From: Streptomyces reniochalinae
Lineage (GTDB): Bacteria; Actinomycetota; Actinomycetes; Streptomycetales; Streptomycetaceae
Assembly: GCF_003323735.1 (NCBI RefSeq)
Contig: NZ_QOIM01000040.1
Coordinates: 1 to 64,000, forward strand
DNA length: 64,000 nucleotides
Reading direction: 5' to 3'
In this document: piece by piece, positions 39,003-47,078 of the stretch
How positions within the stretch are numbered: the stretch's first letter is position 1
How the letters are laid out: each line of letters starts with the position of its first letter
The notes under the pieces: model-generated
The model's database searches: none
Told to the model about the DNA's origin: nothing
The model's input: only the letters and a program-made list of their open reading frames with translations
Translations under genes and position numbers: made by a program

Positions 39003-41906
39003 TCAGTCATGTGGGGCGGGTGGCGCGTGCCGAGGGGAGTCTTCCAGCTTGCGCAGTTTCTCACGGATGTGTTCCGCGTCCGGGTGGTTGAACTCGTCCA
39101 GCAGGCCCAGCGCACGGCTCCAGTGTGTGCGGGCGGCGTCGGGGTCGCCGCCCGCCAGGTGGACGTCGCCGAGGTGGTCGATGGTCTGGGCCTCGCCCCA
39201 GCGGTTGCCGACGGCCTGGTGCTTGGTGAGCGCGTGGCGGTAGTGGGAGATGGCCTCGTCATGGTGGTGGAGCTGGTGGTGCACGGTACCGAGGAAGTCC
39301 AGGGAGATGCCCTCGACCCACGTGTTGTCGGTGGCACGTTGGATGACCAGTGCCGCTTCCAGGTAGGCGCGGGCCTCGTCGAGCCTCCCGAGCCGCAGGT
39401 GGGCCTCGCCCAGGTTGTTCAGGCAGATCCCCTCGCCCCACCCGTGGCCGACGGAGCGGTCGATCTCCAGCGCCTGCTGCAAGTGTTCCAGCGCCTCCTC
39501 GTACCGGCCCGCTCGCAGGCAGACGTCCCCCAGGTTGCCGATGATGCGGGAGGCGCCCAGTTCGTCGCCGAGCTCTCTCCAACGGGGCAGGGCCTGGAGG
39601 TAGTAGTCGATGGACTCGTTCAGGCTGCCGCCGTTGGCGAGGGCGTTGGCCACGCCGGTGAGGCATTCGGCCTCGCCCTTGCGGTCCCCGGCCCGGCGGG
39701 CGGCCGCCAGGCTCAGCCGGTTGGAGGCCAGCCAGTCGTTCGTATGGCTGCGCAGGTAGAAGAAGCCCCACAGGACGGCGGTCAGTCGCCAGGCGACAGC
39801 CGGGTGGGGTGCCGCGGCGGCGTGGGCGATCGAGGCGACGAGGTTGGCGCGTTCGGCCGAGCACCAGTTCAGTGCCTGGTCGTAGGTGGTGAACTCCAGG
39901 GGCTCGTTGTCGGCGAGCAGCGGGACGAGCGGCACCCGTGGGCGGTTCGGGGTGAGGAACAGGGAGGCGGCGTCGGCGGTGTGCAGATACCAGGTGAGTA
40001 CGCGTTCGACCGCCTGTTCGCGATCCGGTGCCGTCTCCGTGCAGTCGGCCTGTTCGGCGGCGTAGATCCGCAGCAGGTCGTGGAAGGCGTAGCGGCCGGG
40101 GAAGTGCTCGGTGAGCAGGTGGGCGTGGGTGAGTTCGGCGAGCAGACCGCGGGTCTCGCGGCGGGTGAGGCCCGCCAGCGCGGCCGCGGCGGGCGCGGAG
40201 ATGTCGGTGCCTGGAGCGGTGGCCAGCAACTGGAACAGCCGTGCGGCCGGCGCCGAGAGGGCCTGGTACGACCAGGAGAACACCGCGCGTACGTCGGTAC
40301 TGATGTCGCCGCCGGCGAAGGCGTCGAGGCTGCCGTGGCTGTCGCGCAGCTCCTCGGCGACGGCGTGCAGCGGGAAGCTGGGGTGGGTGGCGGCACGGGC
40401 GGCGACGATGGCCAGCGCCAGCGGCAGCCGTGCGCAGCGGGAGATGATCTCGTCCGCCGCCTCGGGTTCCGCCGCGAGCCGGGCGGCGCCGATCCGGCGG
40501 GCCAGGAAGTCCCGCGCGTCCGCGAGCGGCAGCGGAGTGAGCGTCAACGGGTGCGCGCCGTCGTTGGCGATGAGGCCGGTGAGCTGATTGCGACTGGTGA
40601 CGATGGCCAGGCAGCCGGGGCCCGTGGGCAGCAGGGGCCTGACCTGCTCGGTGTCGCGGGCGTTGTCCAACAGCAGCAGGACCCGACGCTCGGCGAGCAG
40701 ACTGCGGTACAGCGCCGTGCGCCCCTCCGGACGGCCGGGCATCTGTCCCGGAGGCACACCGAGCGCGTCGAGGAAGGTGTGGGTGGCCTCGTCCGGCGGC
40801 ATGGCCGTGCCCGTCGGATCGAAACCGCGCAGGTTGACGTAGAGCTGCCCGTCGGGGAACCGGTGTGCGATCTCGTGTGCCCAGTGCACGGCCAGGGTCG
40901 TCTTTCCGACTCCGGCCATACCGCCGATCGCGCTGATCACCACGGCGTTCGGATGCCTGCCGTCGGAGGGCAGCAGGGCGTGGCTCTGCGCGAGTTCGTG
41001 TTCCCTTCCGGTGAAGACGGGCAGGTCGGCGGGGAGCTGCGCGGGCCGGGCCGCGGCAGGTGCGGGGGGAGGGTCCGAGGCGGCAGCCCGGTCGGGGCTG
41101 GAGGGCTGCGGCGGCGCGGGCGCGCGCAGCGCGGGGTCGCCGGACAGCATGCGGGCGTGCAGGTCCACCAGCGCGGCACCGGGCTCGACGCCCAGCTCCG
41201 AGGCCAGTGCCGAGCGGATCTCGCGGAAGGCCGCCAGGGCCTCGGCCTGCCGTCCTGCCCTGTACAGGGCCAGCATCAGCAGCTCGTGGAGCCGCTCGCG
41301 CAGCGGGTTCCCGGCCGTCAGCGTGGTCAGGGCGGCGGCCACCTCCTCATGGCGCCCCAACGCCAGGCCGACGTCCAGGTGGGCCTCGGACGCGCTCAGC
41401 CACTGCTCGTCGAGCCGGTACCGCTCCGCGACGGCCAGCGGCCCCGGCAGCCCGGCCAGCGGCTTGCCGTCCCACAACTCCAGTGCGGCGTGCAGCAACT
41501 CGTCGGCCGCGCTGAGGGAGCCCGCGGTACGGAGCTTCTTGGCTTCGGCCACTCTTCGCTCGAACAGGTCGAGATCGAGGCAGTCCTGGGGAAGGCGTAT
41601 GAGGTAGCCGTCCGCGGAGGACACGATCAGCTGTGGGGGCCGGCCCGCCTCGCGCTTCGGTTCCAGGACCTTGCGCAACCGGGAGACGTACGTACGCAAA
41701 ACCGTGACGGCTCCCGACGGCGGCTCCTCGCCCCAGAGGGCGTCGATGAGTTGGTCGATGGATGCGGGGCGTCCGCGGCGCAGCAGCAGCGCCGTCAGCA
41801 CCGCTCGCTGCTGTGGTGACCCGAGGGCCAGCTCCTTCTCCCCACACCACGCTCGCACGGGTCCTAAAACAGCTATGCGCAGGGAGTTCGTATGGCTCGC
41901 GTTCAC
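39003..41906 (-). CDS. AfsR/SARP-type regulator (BTAD, NB-ARC, TPR) with a TTA codon
   Basis: About 967 residues from the GTG at 41906; the frame is open to another GTG at 41945. Both starts have weak ribosome sites. The N-terminal winged helix (LRIAVLGPVRAW, GSPQQRAVLTALLLRRG) is followed by the BTAD helical domain to about 250, then NB-ARC (SAIGGMAGVGKTTLAVHWAHE; LLLLDNA) and C-terminal TPRs (GNLGDVCLRAGRYEEALEHL and similar repeats). This is the AfsR architecture. TTA at 41865-41867 encodes Leu in AVLGP, so translation needs the bldA tRNA. It sits between the two secretion-like modules; its target genes are unknown. Confidence 0.93.
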   Translation of the reverse strand: MNASHTNSLRIAVLGPVRAWCGEKELALGSPQQRAVLTALLLRRGRPASIDQLIDALWGEEPPSGAVTVLRTYVSRLRKVLEPKREAGRPPQLIVSSADGYLIRLPQDCLDLDLFERRVAEAKKLRTAGSLSAADELLHAALELWDGKPLAGLPGPLAVAERYRLDEQWLSASEAHLDVGLALGRHEEVAAALTTLTAGNPLRERLHELLMLALYRAGRQAEALAAFREIRSALASELGVEPGAALVDLHARMLSGDPALRAPAPPQPSSPDRAAASDPPPAPAAARPAQLPADLPVFTGREHELAQSHALLPSDGRHPNAVVISAIGGMAGVGKTTLAVHWAHEIAHRFPDGQLYVNLRGFDPTGTAMPPDEATHTFLDALGVPPGQMPGRPEGRTALYRSLLAERRVLLLLDNARDTEQVRPLLPTGPGCLAIVTSRNQLTGLIANDGAHPLTLTPLPLADARDFLARRIGAARLAAEPEAADEIISRCARLPLALAIVAARAATHPSFPLHAVAEELRDSHGSLDAFAGGDISTDVRAVFSWSYQALSAPAARLFQLLATAPGTDISAPAAAALAGLTRRETRGLLAELTHAHLLTEHFPGRYAFHDLLRIYAAEQADCTETAPDREQAVERVLTWYLHTADAASLFLTPNRPRVPLVPLLADNEPLEFTTYDQALNWCSAERANLVASIAHAAAAPHPAVAWRLTAVLWGFFYLRSHTNDWLASNRLSLAAARRAGDRKGEAECLTGVANALANGGSLNESIDYYLQALPRWRELGDELGASRIIGNLGDVCLRAGRYEEALEHLQQALEIDRSVGHGWGEGICLNNLGEAHLRLGRLDEARAYLEAALVIQRATDNTWVEGISLDFLGTVHHQLHHHDEAISHYRHALTKHQAVGNRWGEAQTIDHLGDVHLAGGDPDAARTHWSRALGLLDEFNHPDAEHIREKLRKLEDSPRHAPPAPHD

Positions 41907-42076
41907 GAGTTCGACTCTACCGAGGTGCCAACGATCCGGAACCACCCAGGTCCGTTTCTCGCCGAGTCGTTTCCACCCGGACTTCGGGACGCAACACGTT
42001 CGACATCTGCGCGGAGGGCCGCCGGCAGGGGATTTCGCCGGTCCGCCGCGCCCCGGCGCGCTGACGCGTCCCCAAT

Positions 42077-42101
42077 TGAACCGGATGCGGCGCCGATCCG
42101 T
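42077..42101 (+). promoter_or_regulatory. SigL-like ECF promoter candidate, gene at 42146
   Basis: TGAACCGGA, 12 bases, CCGT followed by GAG as at 38042. It ends 45 bases before the gene start. Confidence 0.6.
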
Positions 42102-42145
42102 GAGGTCCTTGAGTACCGGTCGTCGACGACACGGAGGACGCCCCT

Positions 42146-43684
42146 ATGCCTGAGCCCGGTGCACGCCGCGTCAGGCCCAAGCGGCTTGCGCGGCAGTTGC
42201 TCGACGAGGAACTGAGGGCGAACAGGCGACGGAGGAGGCAGGGCGACCCTCCCGGTCCCGGTCCCGCTCCCCAGCGAGCGCCGCAGCAGACTTCGGCCGG
42301 CCAAGGCTCCGACGACGTGGCGGATGAGATGCTGCGTTTCCTCAGCGCCGTCTTGCGCCGCCTCACGCGCAACCGCAGGCGTCCACAGCCCGCTGCCGAC
42401 TCCGACGCGCCACGGGACTTCCCACAGGGCCCGCCCATGCAGTGGGCTCCTCAGCAGGCCGCGTACGCTCCGGCGCCGCAGTGGGGCCCCGAAGCGATGG
42501 GCCCGCAACAGCCCCTGGCGCCACCGGGTTTCGCGCCGCCCCGTCCGGACCTCGCCCCGGGGCCACCTCAGGGGTGGGGCTTCGCTCCCGCGTCCGGCCA
42601 TCCACCTCAGGCAGCGGGATTTGCTCCGCAGGGGACCGGGTTCGCACCGCCGCCTCCTGGGTGGGCCCTCGCGCCACCCCCGCGGCAGCCGGACCGCCGA
42701 AGGCTCATGAAGCAGCAGCCTGAGGCCCACCCGCGGCTCGCTCAGTACATGCGTCTCGACGACAAGGACGACGACAAGCGGGCAGTCCGGCAAGCCGTGG
42801 ACAAACTGATCGAGAAGAAGACCCGCTACCGAGTGGCGGCCCAGAACAATCTGCTGCCCTTCAACAAGTCGCTCTCGGAGGCGGCCAAGGCCGAGGCGAA
42901 GAACGCCGGCCCGCCGCCACCCGCGCGCTCCTGGCTGTCCAGGCTCACCCCCTGGCGGACGGCGAAACCGGGCAACGCCGAGGGGCGCGCGAACACGGAC
43001 ACCGCCGCGCGCAGCCTGTCCGCCGCGGCCCCCGGTGCCCGCATGACCGCACCGCCCAACCTTCCCCAACCGTCGGGCAACGCCCCTGGCCAGGTCCCTG
43101 GCCCCCGACCCGAGAACGCCGCCACCCGGGCGGTGTCCCGCGTCGTCGCTCCACCCCAAGGAGGCCCCGCCGGGGACAGGCCGCCGCCCGTTCCGGACAA
43201 GGTGCCCGAGGTTCCGCGGAAGATCCCGCTGGACGCGCCCGAGGTACCGCGCAAGATCGCGCCGGGCGCGCCCGACGTTCCACCGAAGATCCCGCTCGAC
43301 GCGCCCGAGGCCGCACCAGTGCACGCCCGGAGCGCTTCCCCCTCCGGGCGCGAGCAGTACTCTCCTGCCGGCTCCAAGAGTCCGGCGGATCCGGTGAGCC
43401 GGCCCGTGAGCCCGATGGATCCCACCAGCAGGCCCGTGAGCCCGATGGATCCGACCAGCAGGCCCGTGAGCCCCATGAGCAGGCCCGTGAGCCCGATGAA
43501 TACGTCAGCGCAACCCGCCTCGCCCGCTTTCAGCTCCGACGTGGCCAACCGGTCACTCGAACACCACCTGTCCTCCAACGAGGCACGGGGCCCCGGCTCT
43601 TCGACGTCCCGGTCCGAGCCGCCGCCGTACCGCGCGCCCGCGGTGCAGCAGACCAAGCCGGCGCCGAAGCGGCGGAGCATGTAG
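42146..43684 (+). CDS. Large low-complexity hypothetical protein
   Basis: A protein of 512 residues. It begins with an Arg-rich basic segment (VRPKRLARQLLDEELRAN), followed by Pro/Gln/Gly-rich sequence. A single helical, charged block (about 190-245, HPRLAQYMRLDDKDDDKRAVRQ, VDKLIEKKTRYRVAAQNNLL) probably folds. The C-terminal half consists of proline-rich repeats, PEVPRKIPLDAP units and then DPTSRPVSPM units. No membrane helix or enzyme motif is seen. A SigL-like promoter candidate lies just upstream. It could be a cytoplasmic scaffold or a substrate; the function is not recognisable. Confidence 0.7.
   Translation: MPEPGARRVRPKRLARQLLDEELRANRRRRRQGDPPGPGPAPQRAPQQTSAGQGSDDVADEMLRFLSAVLRRLTRNRRRPQPAADSDAPRDFPQGPPMQWAPQQAAYAPAPQWGPEAMGPQQPLAPPGFAPPRPDLAPGPPQGWGFAPASGHPPQAAGFAPQGTGFAPPPPGWALAPPPRQPDRRRLMKQQPEAHPRLAQYMRLDDKDDDKRAVRQAVDKLIEKKTRYRVAAQNNLLPFNKSLSEAAKAEAKNAGPPPPARSWLSRLTPWRTAKPGNAEGRANTDTAARSLSAAAPGARMTAPPNLPQPSGNAPGQVPGPRPENAATRAVSRVVAPPQGGPAGDRPPPVPDKVPEVPRKIPLDAPEVPRKIAPGAPDVPPKIPLDAPEAAPVHARSASPSGREQYSPAGSKSPADPVSRPVSPMDPTSRPVSPMDPTSRPVSPMSRPVSPMNTSAQPASPAFSSDVANRSLEHHLSSNEARGPGSSTSRSEPPPYRAPAVQQTKPAPKRRSM
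43206..43503 (+). repeat. Two in-frame tandem repeat tracts in the low-complexity protein
   Basis: The first tract (about 43206-43320) encodes degenerate PEVPRKIPLDAP units. The second (about 43388-43498) encodes DPTSRPVSPM units and shortened forms, with nearly identical DNA between copies. Confidence 0.8.
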
Positions 43685-43699
43685 TCCGGTCAGCGCGGT

Positions 43700-43724
43700 T
43701 GAACCCCTCCGGCGCGCGCCCCGT
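43700..43724 (+). promoter_or_regulatory. SigL-like ECF promoter candidate, DUF418 gene
   Basis: TGAACCCCT, 12 bases, CCGT. It ends 11 bases before the ATG at 43736, so a transcript from it would have almost no leader. Confidence 0.45.
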
Positions 43725-43735
43725 GGTGACTCTCG

Positions 43736-44962
43736 ATGCTCAAACCGAGAAGCGACGGCGGAGGCCGACGCCGTGCGGCGGCGTTCGTGCGTGCGACGGG
43801 GGCGCCGGTGGCGGCCGCCACATCCGCGCAGGCGCGGCGCATCCGGGACGTGGATGCGCTGCGCGGCTTCGCGCTGCTCGGCATCCTGCTGGTCAACGCC
43901 CAGACGATGGCGGGCCCTTACGAGGGCCAGGGGGCATCCGGGACGGTGGAGGAGAGGATCGCCGCCTGGCTCGTGACCGCGCTGGTCAGCAGCAAGTTCT
44001 ACCTGCTCTTCGCCTTCCTGTTCGGGTACAGCTTTACCCTCCAGGCCCGCTCGGCCGAGCGGGAGTCAGCCGCGTTCGCGGGGCGCATGCTGCGCCGGCT
44101 GGTGTGCTTGTGGTGCCTGGGGCTGGCGCATGCCGTGCTGTTGTTTCCGGGCGACATCCTGATGACGTACGCGGTGCTGGGCCTCGTGCTGTTCGCGATG
44201 CGTGGAGTGGCGCCGCGGACAGCCGCTCGCGCCGCTGTCGTGCTCGTCGTCTGCCTCGGTGTCCTTCTGCTCGGGAAGGGGATGCTGACTCTCGGCACCA
44301 CCTCGCCGGGCGCCGGCGCCGCCGCTGATACCGCCACGGCCGTGGCGGACTACCGGGGTGCTCCGGCCTCCGTCGTGCACGCCAATCTACGGCAGTGGCG
44401 CGACCTGCTCGCCGGAGACCTCCTCTACATGCCGCACATCCTGGCGGCCTTCCTGGTGGGGCTTGCCGCGGGCAAGCGGCGGGTGCTCGCGGAGTTCGAC
44501 CGGTATCGCGGCCTGGCCCGGCGGCTGGTCGTGTACGGGCTGCCGACGGGCCTGGTCGGCGGTGCTGTGACGGCGATGTGCCGTAACGGACCGCTGGACG
44601 CGCGCTGGAGTGGAGTCGGCGCGGCCGTCGGGGTGTTCGCCGCCCCGGTCCTGGCGGCGGCGTACGGCTGCGGGCTGCTGCTGTTGCTGCGTACGCGCCA
44701 CGGCCGGCGAGCGGCCGAGGCGCTGGCCGCCGCCGGCCGGGTGGCGCTCACCAACTACCTGACGCAGTCCCTGGTCATGGCGTTGGTCTTCACTGGATAC
44801 GGTCTCGCCTTGTACGGGCGTGTCGGTCTGGTGCCCGTACTGGCCGGCTGTCTCGTTCTCTGCGCCGGGCAACTGGCGCTCAGCGCGTGGCTGGTGCGGC
44901 GCTTCCGCTACGGTCCCCTCGAGTGGGTCCTGCGCACCGTGACACGGGGGCGCGGGACCTGA
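43736..44962 (+). CDS. DUF418 family polytopic membrane protein (YeiB-like)
   Basis: A protein of 408 residues. After a short basic N-terminus comes the family opening RIRDVDALRGFALLGILLVN, then about ten hydrophobic helices and the typical segments FYLLFAFLFGYSF and GRVALTNYLTQSL. Related acyltransferase-3-like membrane proteins modify surface molecules, but DUF418 members have no firmly known reaction. It is convergent with the module B coupling gene across a hairpin. Its promoter candidate places it with the other genes of this region. Confidence 0.88.
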   Translation: MLKPRSDGGGRRRAAAFVRATGAPVAAATSAQARRIRDVDALRGFALLGILLVNAQTMAGPYEGQGASGTVEERIAAWLVTALVSSKFYLLFAFLFGYSFTLQARSAERESAAFAGRMLRRLVCLWCLGLAHAVLLFPGDILMTYAVLGLVLFAMRGVAPRTAARAAVVLVVCLGVLLLGKGMLTLGTTSPGAGAAADTATAVADYRGAPASVVHANLRQWRDLLAGDLLYMPHILAAFLVGLAAGKRRVLAEFDRYRGLARRLVVYGLPTGLVGGAVTAMCRNGPLDARWSGVGAAVGVFAAPVLAAAYGCGLLLLLRTRHGRRAAEALAAAGRVALTNYLTQSLVMALVFTGYGLALYGRVGLVPVLAGCLVLCAGQLALSAWLVRRFRYGPLEWVLRTVTRGRGT

Positions 44963-44970
44963 TCACGGCT

Positions 44971-44999
44971 GCCGTCCCGACATCCCCTGCCGGGACGGC
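44971..44999. terminator. Bidirectional hairpin terminator
   Basis: A 9-bp perfect stem (GCCGTCCCG / CGGGACGGC) with an 11-base loop, between the convergent DUF418 and coupling ATPase genes. Confidence 0.65.
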
Positions 45000-45014
45000 T
45001 TCTCGAAAAGGTCG

Positions 45015-47078
45015 CTAGGACGTCGCTTCCCGGGTCCACCTGAACCCGTCGTCGGGAAGGCCGGGCGCCGGGGCGCTCTGCGGCGGCCCACCGTGGTCGG
45101 CGTACGGGCCGCCGTCCGTGTACTCCACGTTCTCCGGCCAGGGTGCGCTCTCCTCGAACGTGGCGTACCCGGCGTCCGCCGGATACGCGGGCTCACCCGG
45201 GTACGGCGCGTCGTACGCGAACGACTCGTCGTCCGGGTACGACGCGTCGTGCGGGTACGACGCGTCGTGCGGGTGCCCGCTGTGTTCGACACCGACGCCC
45301 ATGCCGGCCGGCACCGCTTCGCCCCCCGTGTGCCGGGCCCACGCCCGTGCCGCCCGTTCGGTGATGGCCTCCGTCTCGGCCTTGGCGGCTGCCGAGATGA
45401 CCGCCGCGTCGGGCTCCTTGTACCAGGGGCGGAGCCGGATCAGTGCGGGCTTCACACCGGTGGCCAGCAGCAGGGCCCTGCCCTTGGGCAGGGCGCGGAT
45501 CTTGTCCGGGGGCAGGATCGGGTCGAGCCGGTAGGAGACCGAGCGGGAACCACCGTCGCTGCTCTTGGAGTAGGAGGAGGTCTTCACGTCGTGCTGGCCG
45601 ACGAGTTTGGAGACCTTATCGACGAAGTCGGCGTCGTCGAGCCCGGCGCCCAGCAGCTTGACGGTGGCGGCGCTCCACAGCGCGTCCATGCCGGCTTCTC
45701 CCCACACCCGTGCGCCCTGGCGGTAGCTCTGGAGCAGCGTGACGACGTTGATGCCGCGGGAGCCCAGGTGGCTGTAGAGGTCGGGGAGGTCGGAGATGCG
45801 GCAGACGTTGGCTGCCTCGTCCAGCACGGCGGTCATCGGGGGGTCGAGGCGGCCGCCCATGCGCTCGGCTGCGATCACTCCGGCGCGCAGGGTGGCGTCG
45901 GCGAGTCCTGCGATGACACCGGCTGCGGAGCCTCCGCCGTCCTTGGAGAGCAGGTAGAGGGTGTCGCGGCCGAGTACGTGTTCGTGCGGCCGGAACTCCG
46001 GCAGTGCGGGGTCGGGCGTGACCCAGGCGGCGATCTCGGGGTCGAGCAGGCAGGCGACGCACTGCCTGGCCGTCTCGTAGATGCCGTCGCGGGTCTCGAC
46101 CGCGCCGCGCACCGTTCCTTGGAGCTGGTCGGCCATGGCGGTCATGTCGGCGTCCCGCAGCAGGTCGACGGGGGTGCGGTCGGCCGGGTCGGCGAGCCAG
46201 CCGAGCAGTTCGGTGACCGAGGCACCGCCCCGCGCCGCGGCGAGGAACAGCGCCGTGATGGTGTTCTGGGCCGCCGAGATCCAGAAGTCCTTCTTGGAGG
46301 CGTCGTCGTTGACGGAGGCGACGAAGTGGCCTGCCAGCCTTCGTGCGCCCTCGATGGTGTCGCAGTCGGCCAGCATGTCCCACCACATGGCGCGCGGGAC
46401 GTGGGCGATGCCCTGCGGGTCGAACGTCCATACGACGCCGGTCTGTTCACGTGCGGCCCGGGTGACGGCGTAGACGTCCGACTTGTTGGACGTCAGCAGC
46501 ACGGCGCCGCGTGCCCGCAGCACCCGGGGGACGGCGATCCCGGTGGACTTGCCGGCGCGCGGCGCCATCAGGTCGAGCTCCACGTCCTCGAAGGAGGAGC
46601 GCAGCTCCGGGCCCCTGGGTTCCAGGTCGCCGAGCAGGTTGCCCGTCTCGTCCGGGTGCAGTTGGTCGAGGCCCTTGAGGGAGGGGCGCAGTTCGCGGGC
46701 GCGGGCCGCGATGCCCCGGGGGCACATCGCGGCCAGCTCCTTGGCCCCCGCCAGCCCCTTCGTGCGGGAGGAGCGCTTCGTGCCGCCCAGCACCTTTCGC
46801 ACGGCGAGGGCCACCAGTACGGCGAACGCGCCGAACACCGCGCAGATCCCGGTCCACACCGCCCACGGCGACGCGTCGGGCCACAGTTCCGTCGCGCCGC
46901 GGGTGAGGAGTGAGGCCAGCAGGAGGGGGGAGAAGGCCGGCGGATGCCAGCCCGCGCCGCTGAGCAGCGCCGCGCCCAGCGTCCCGCCGAACCAGATGCC
47001 TCCCGACGTCATCAGGGCCAGGGTCACCACCCCGACGATGGCCCAGGGCCAGTGCTCGGTTCCGCCTCTTCCGCTCAT
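45015..47078 (-). CDS. VirD4/TraG-type coupling ATPase, module B
   Basis: A protein of 687 residues from the ATG at 47078 with AGGAGG five bases upstream. Two to three N-terminal membrane helices lie at about 11-98. The P-loop APRAGKST is at 172-179 and Walker B MTAVLDEAAN at 415-424. The TraG recognition-domain region contains RISDLPDLYSHLGSRGINVVTLLQSYRQG. VirD4/TraG proteins bring substrates to type IV channels. The C-terminal tail (about 580-687) is Tyr/Asp/Pro-rich with HDASYP, DDESFAYDAPYP-type repeats. Start and upstream stop overlap (ATGA). It is the only coupling protein in the window and could serve both modules. Confidence 0.92.
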   Translation of the reverse strand: MSGRGGTEHWPWAIVGVVTLALMTSGGIWFGGTLGAALLSGAGWHPPAFSPLLLASLLTRGATELWPDASPWAVWTGICAVFGAFAVLVALAVRKVLGGTKRSSRTKGLAGAKELAAMCPRGIAARARELRPSLKGLDQLHPDETGNLLGDLEPRGPELRSSFEDVELDLMAPRAGKSTGIAVPRVLRARGAVLLTSNKSDVYAVTRAAREQTGVVWTFDPQGIAHVPRAMWWDMLADCDTIEGARRLAGHFVASVNDDASKKDFWISAAQNTITALFLAAARGGASVTELLGWLADPADRTPVDLLRDADMTAMADQLQGTVRGAVETRDGIYETARQCVACLLDPEIAAWVTPDPALPEFRPHEHVLGRDTLYLLSKDGGGSAAGVIAGLADATLRAGVIAAERMGGRLDPPMTAVLDEAANVCRISDLPDLYSHLGSRGINVVTLLQSYRQGARVWGEAGMDALWSAATVKLLGAGLDDADFVDKVSKLVGQHDVKTSSYSKSSDGGSRSVSYRLDPILPPDKIRALPKGRALLLATGVKPALIRLRPWYKEPDAAVISAAAKAETEAITERAARAWARHTGGEAVPAGMGVGVEHSGHPHDASYPHDASYPDDESFAYDAPYPGEPAYPADAGYATFEESAPWPENVEYTDGGPYADHGGPPQSAPAPGLPDDGFRWTREATS

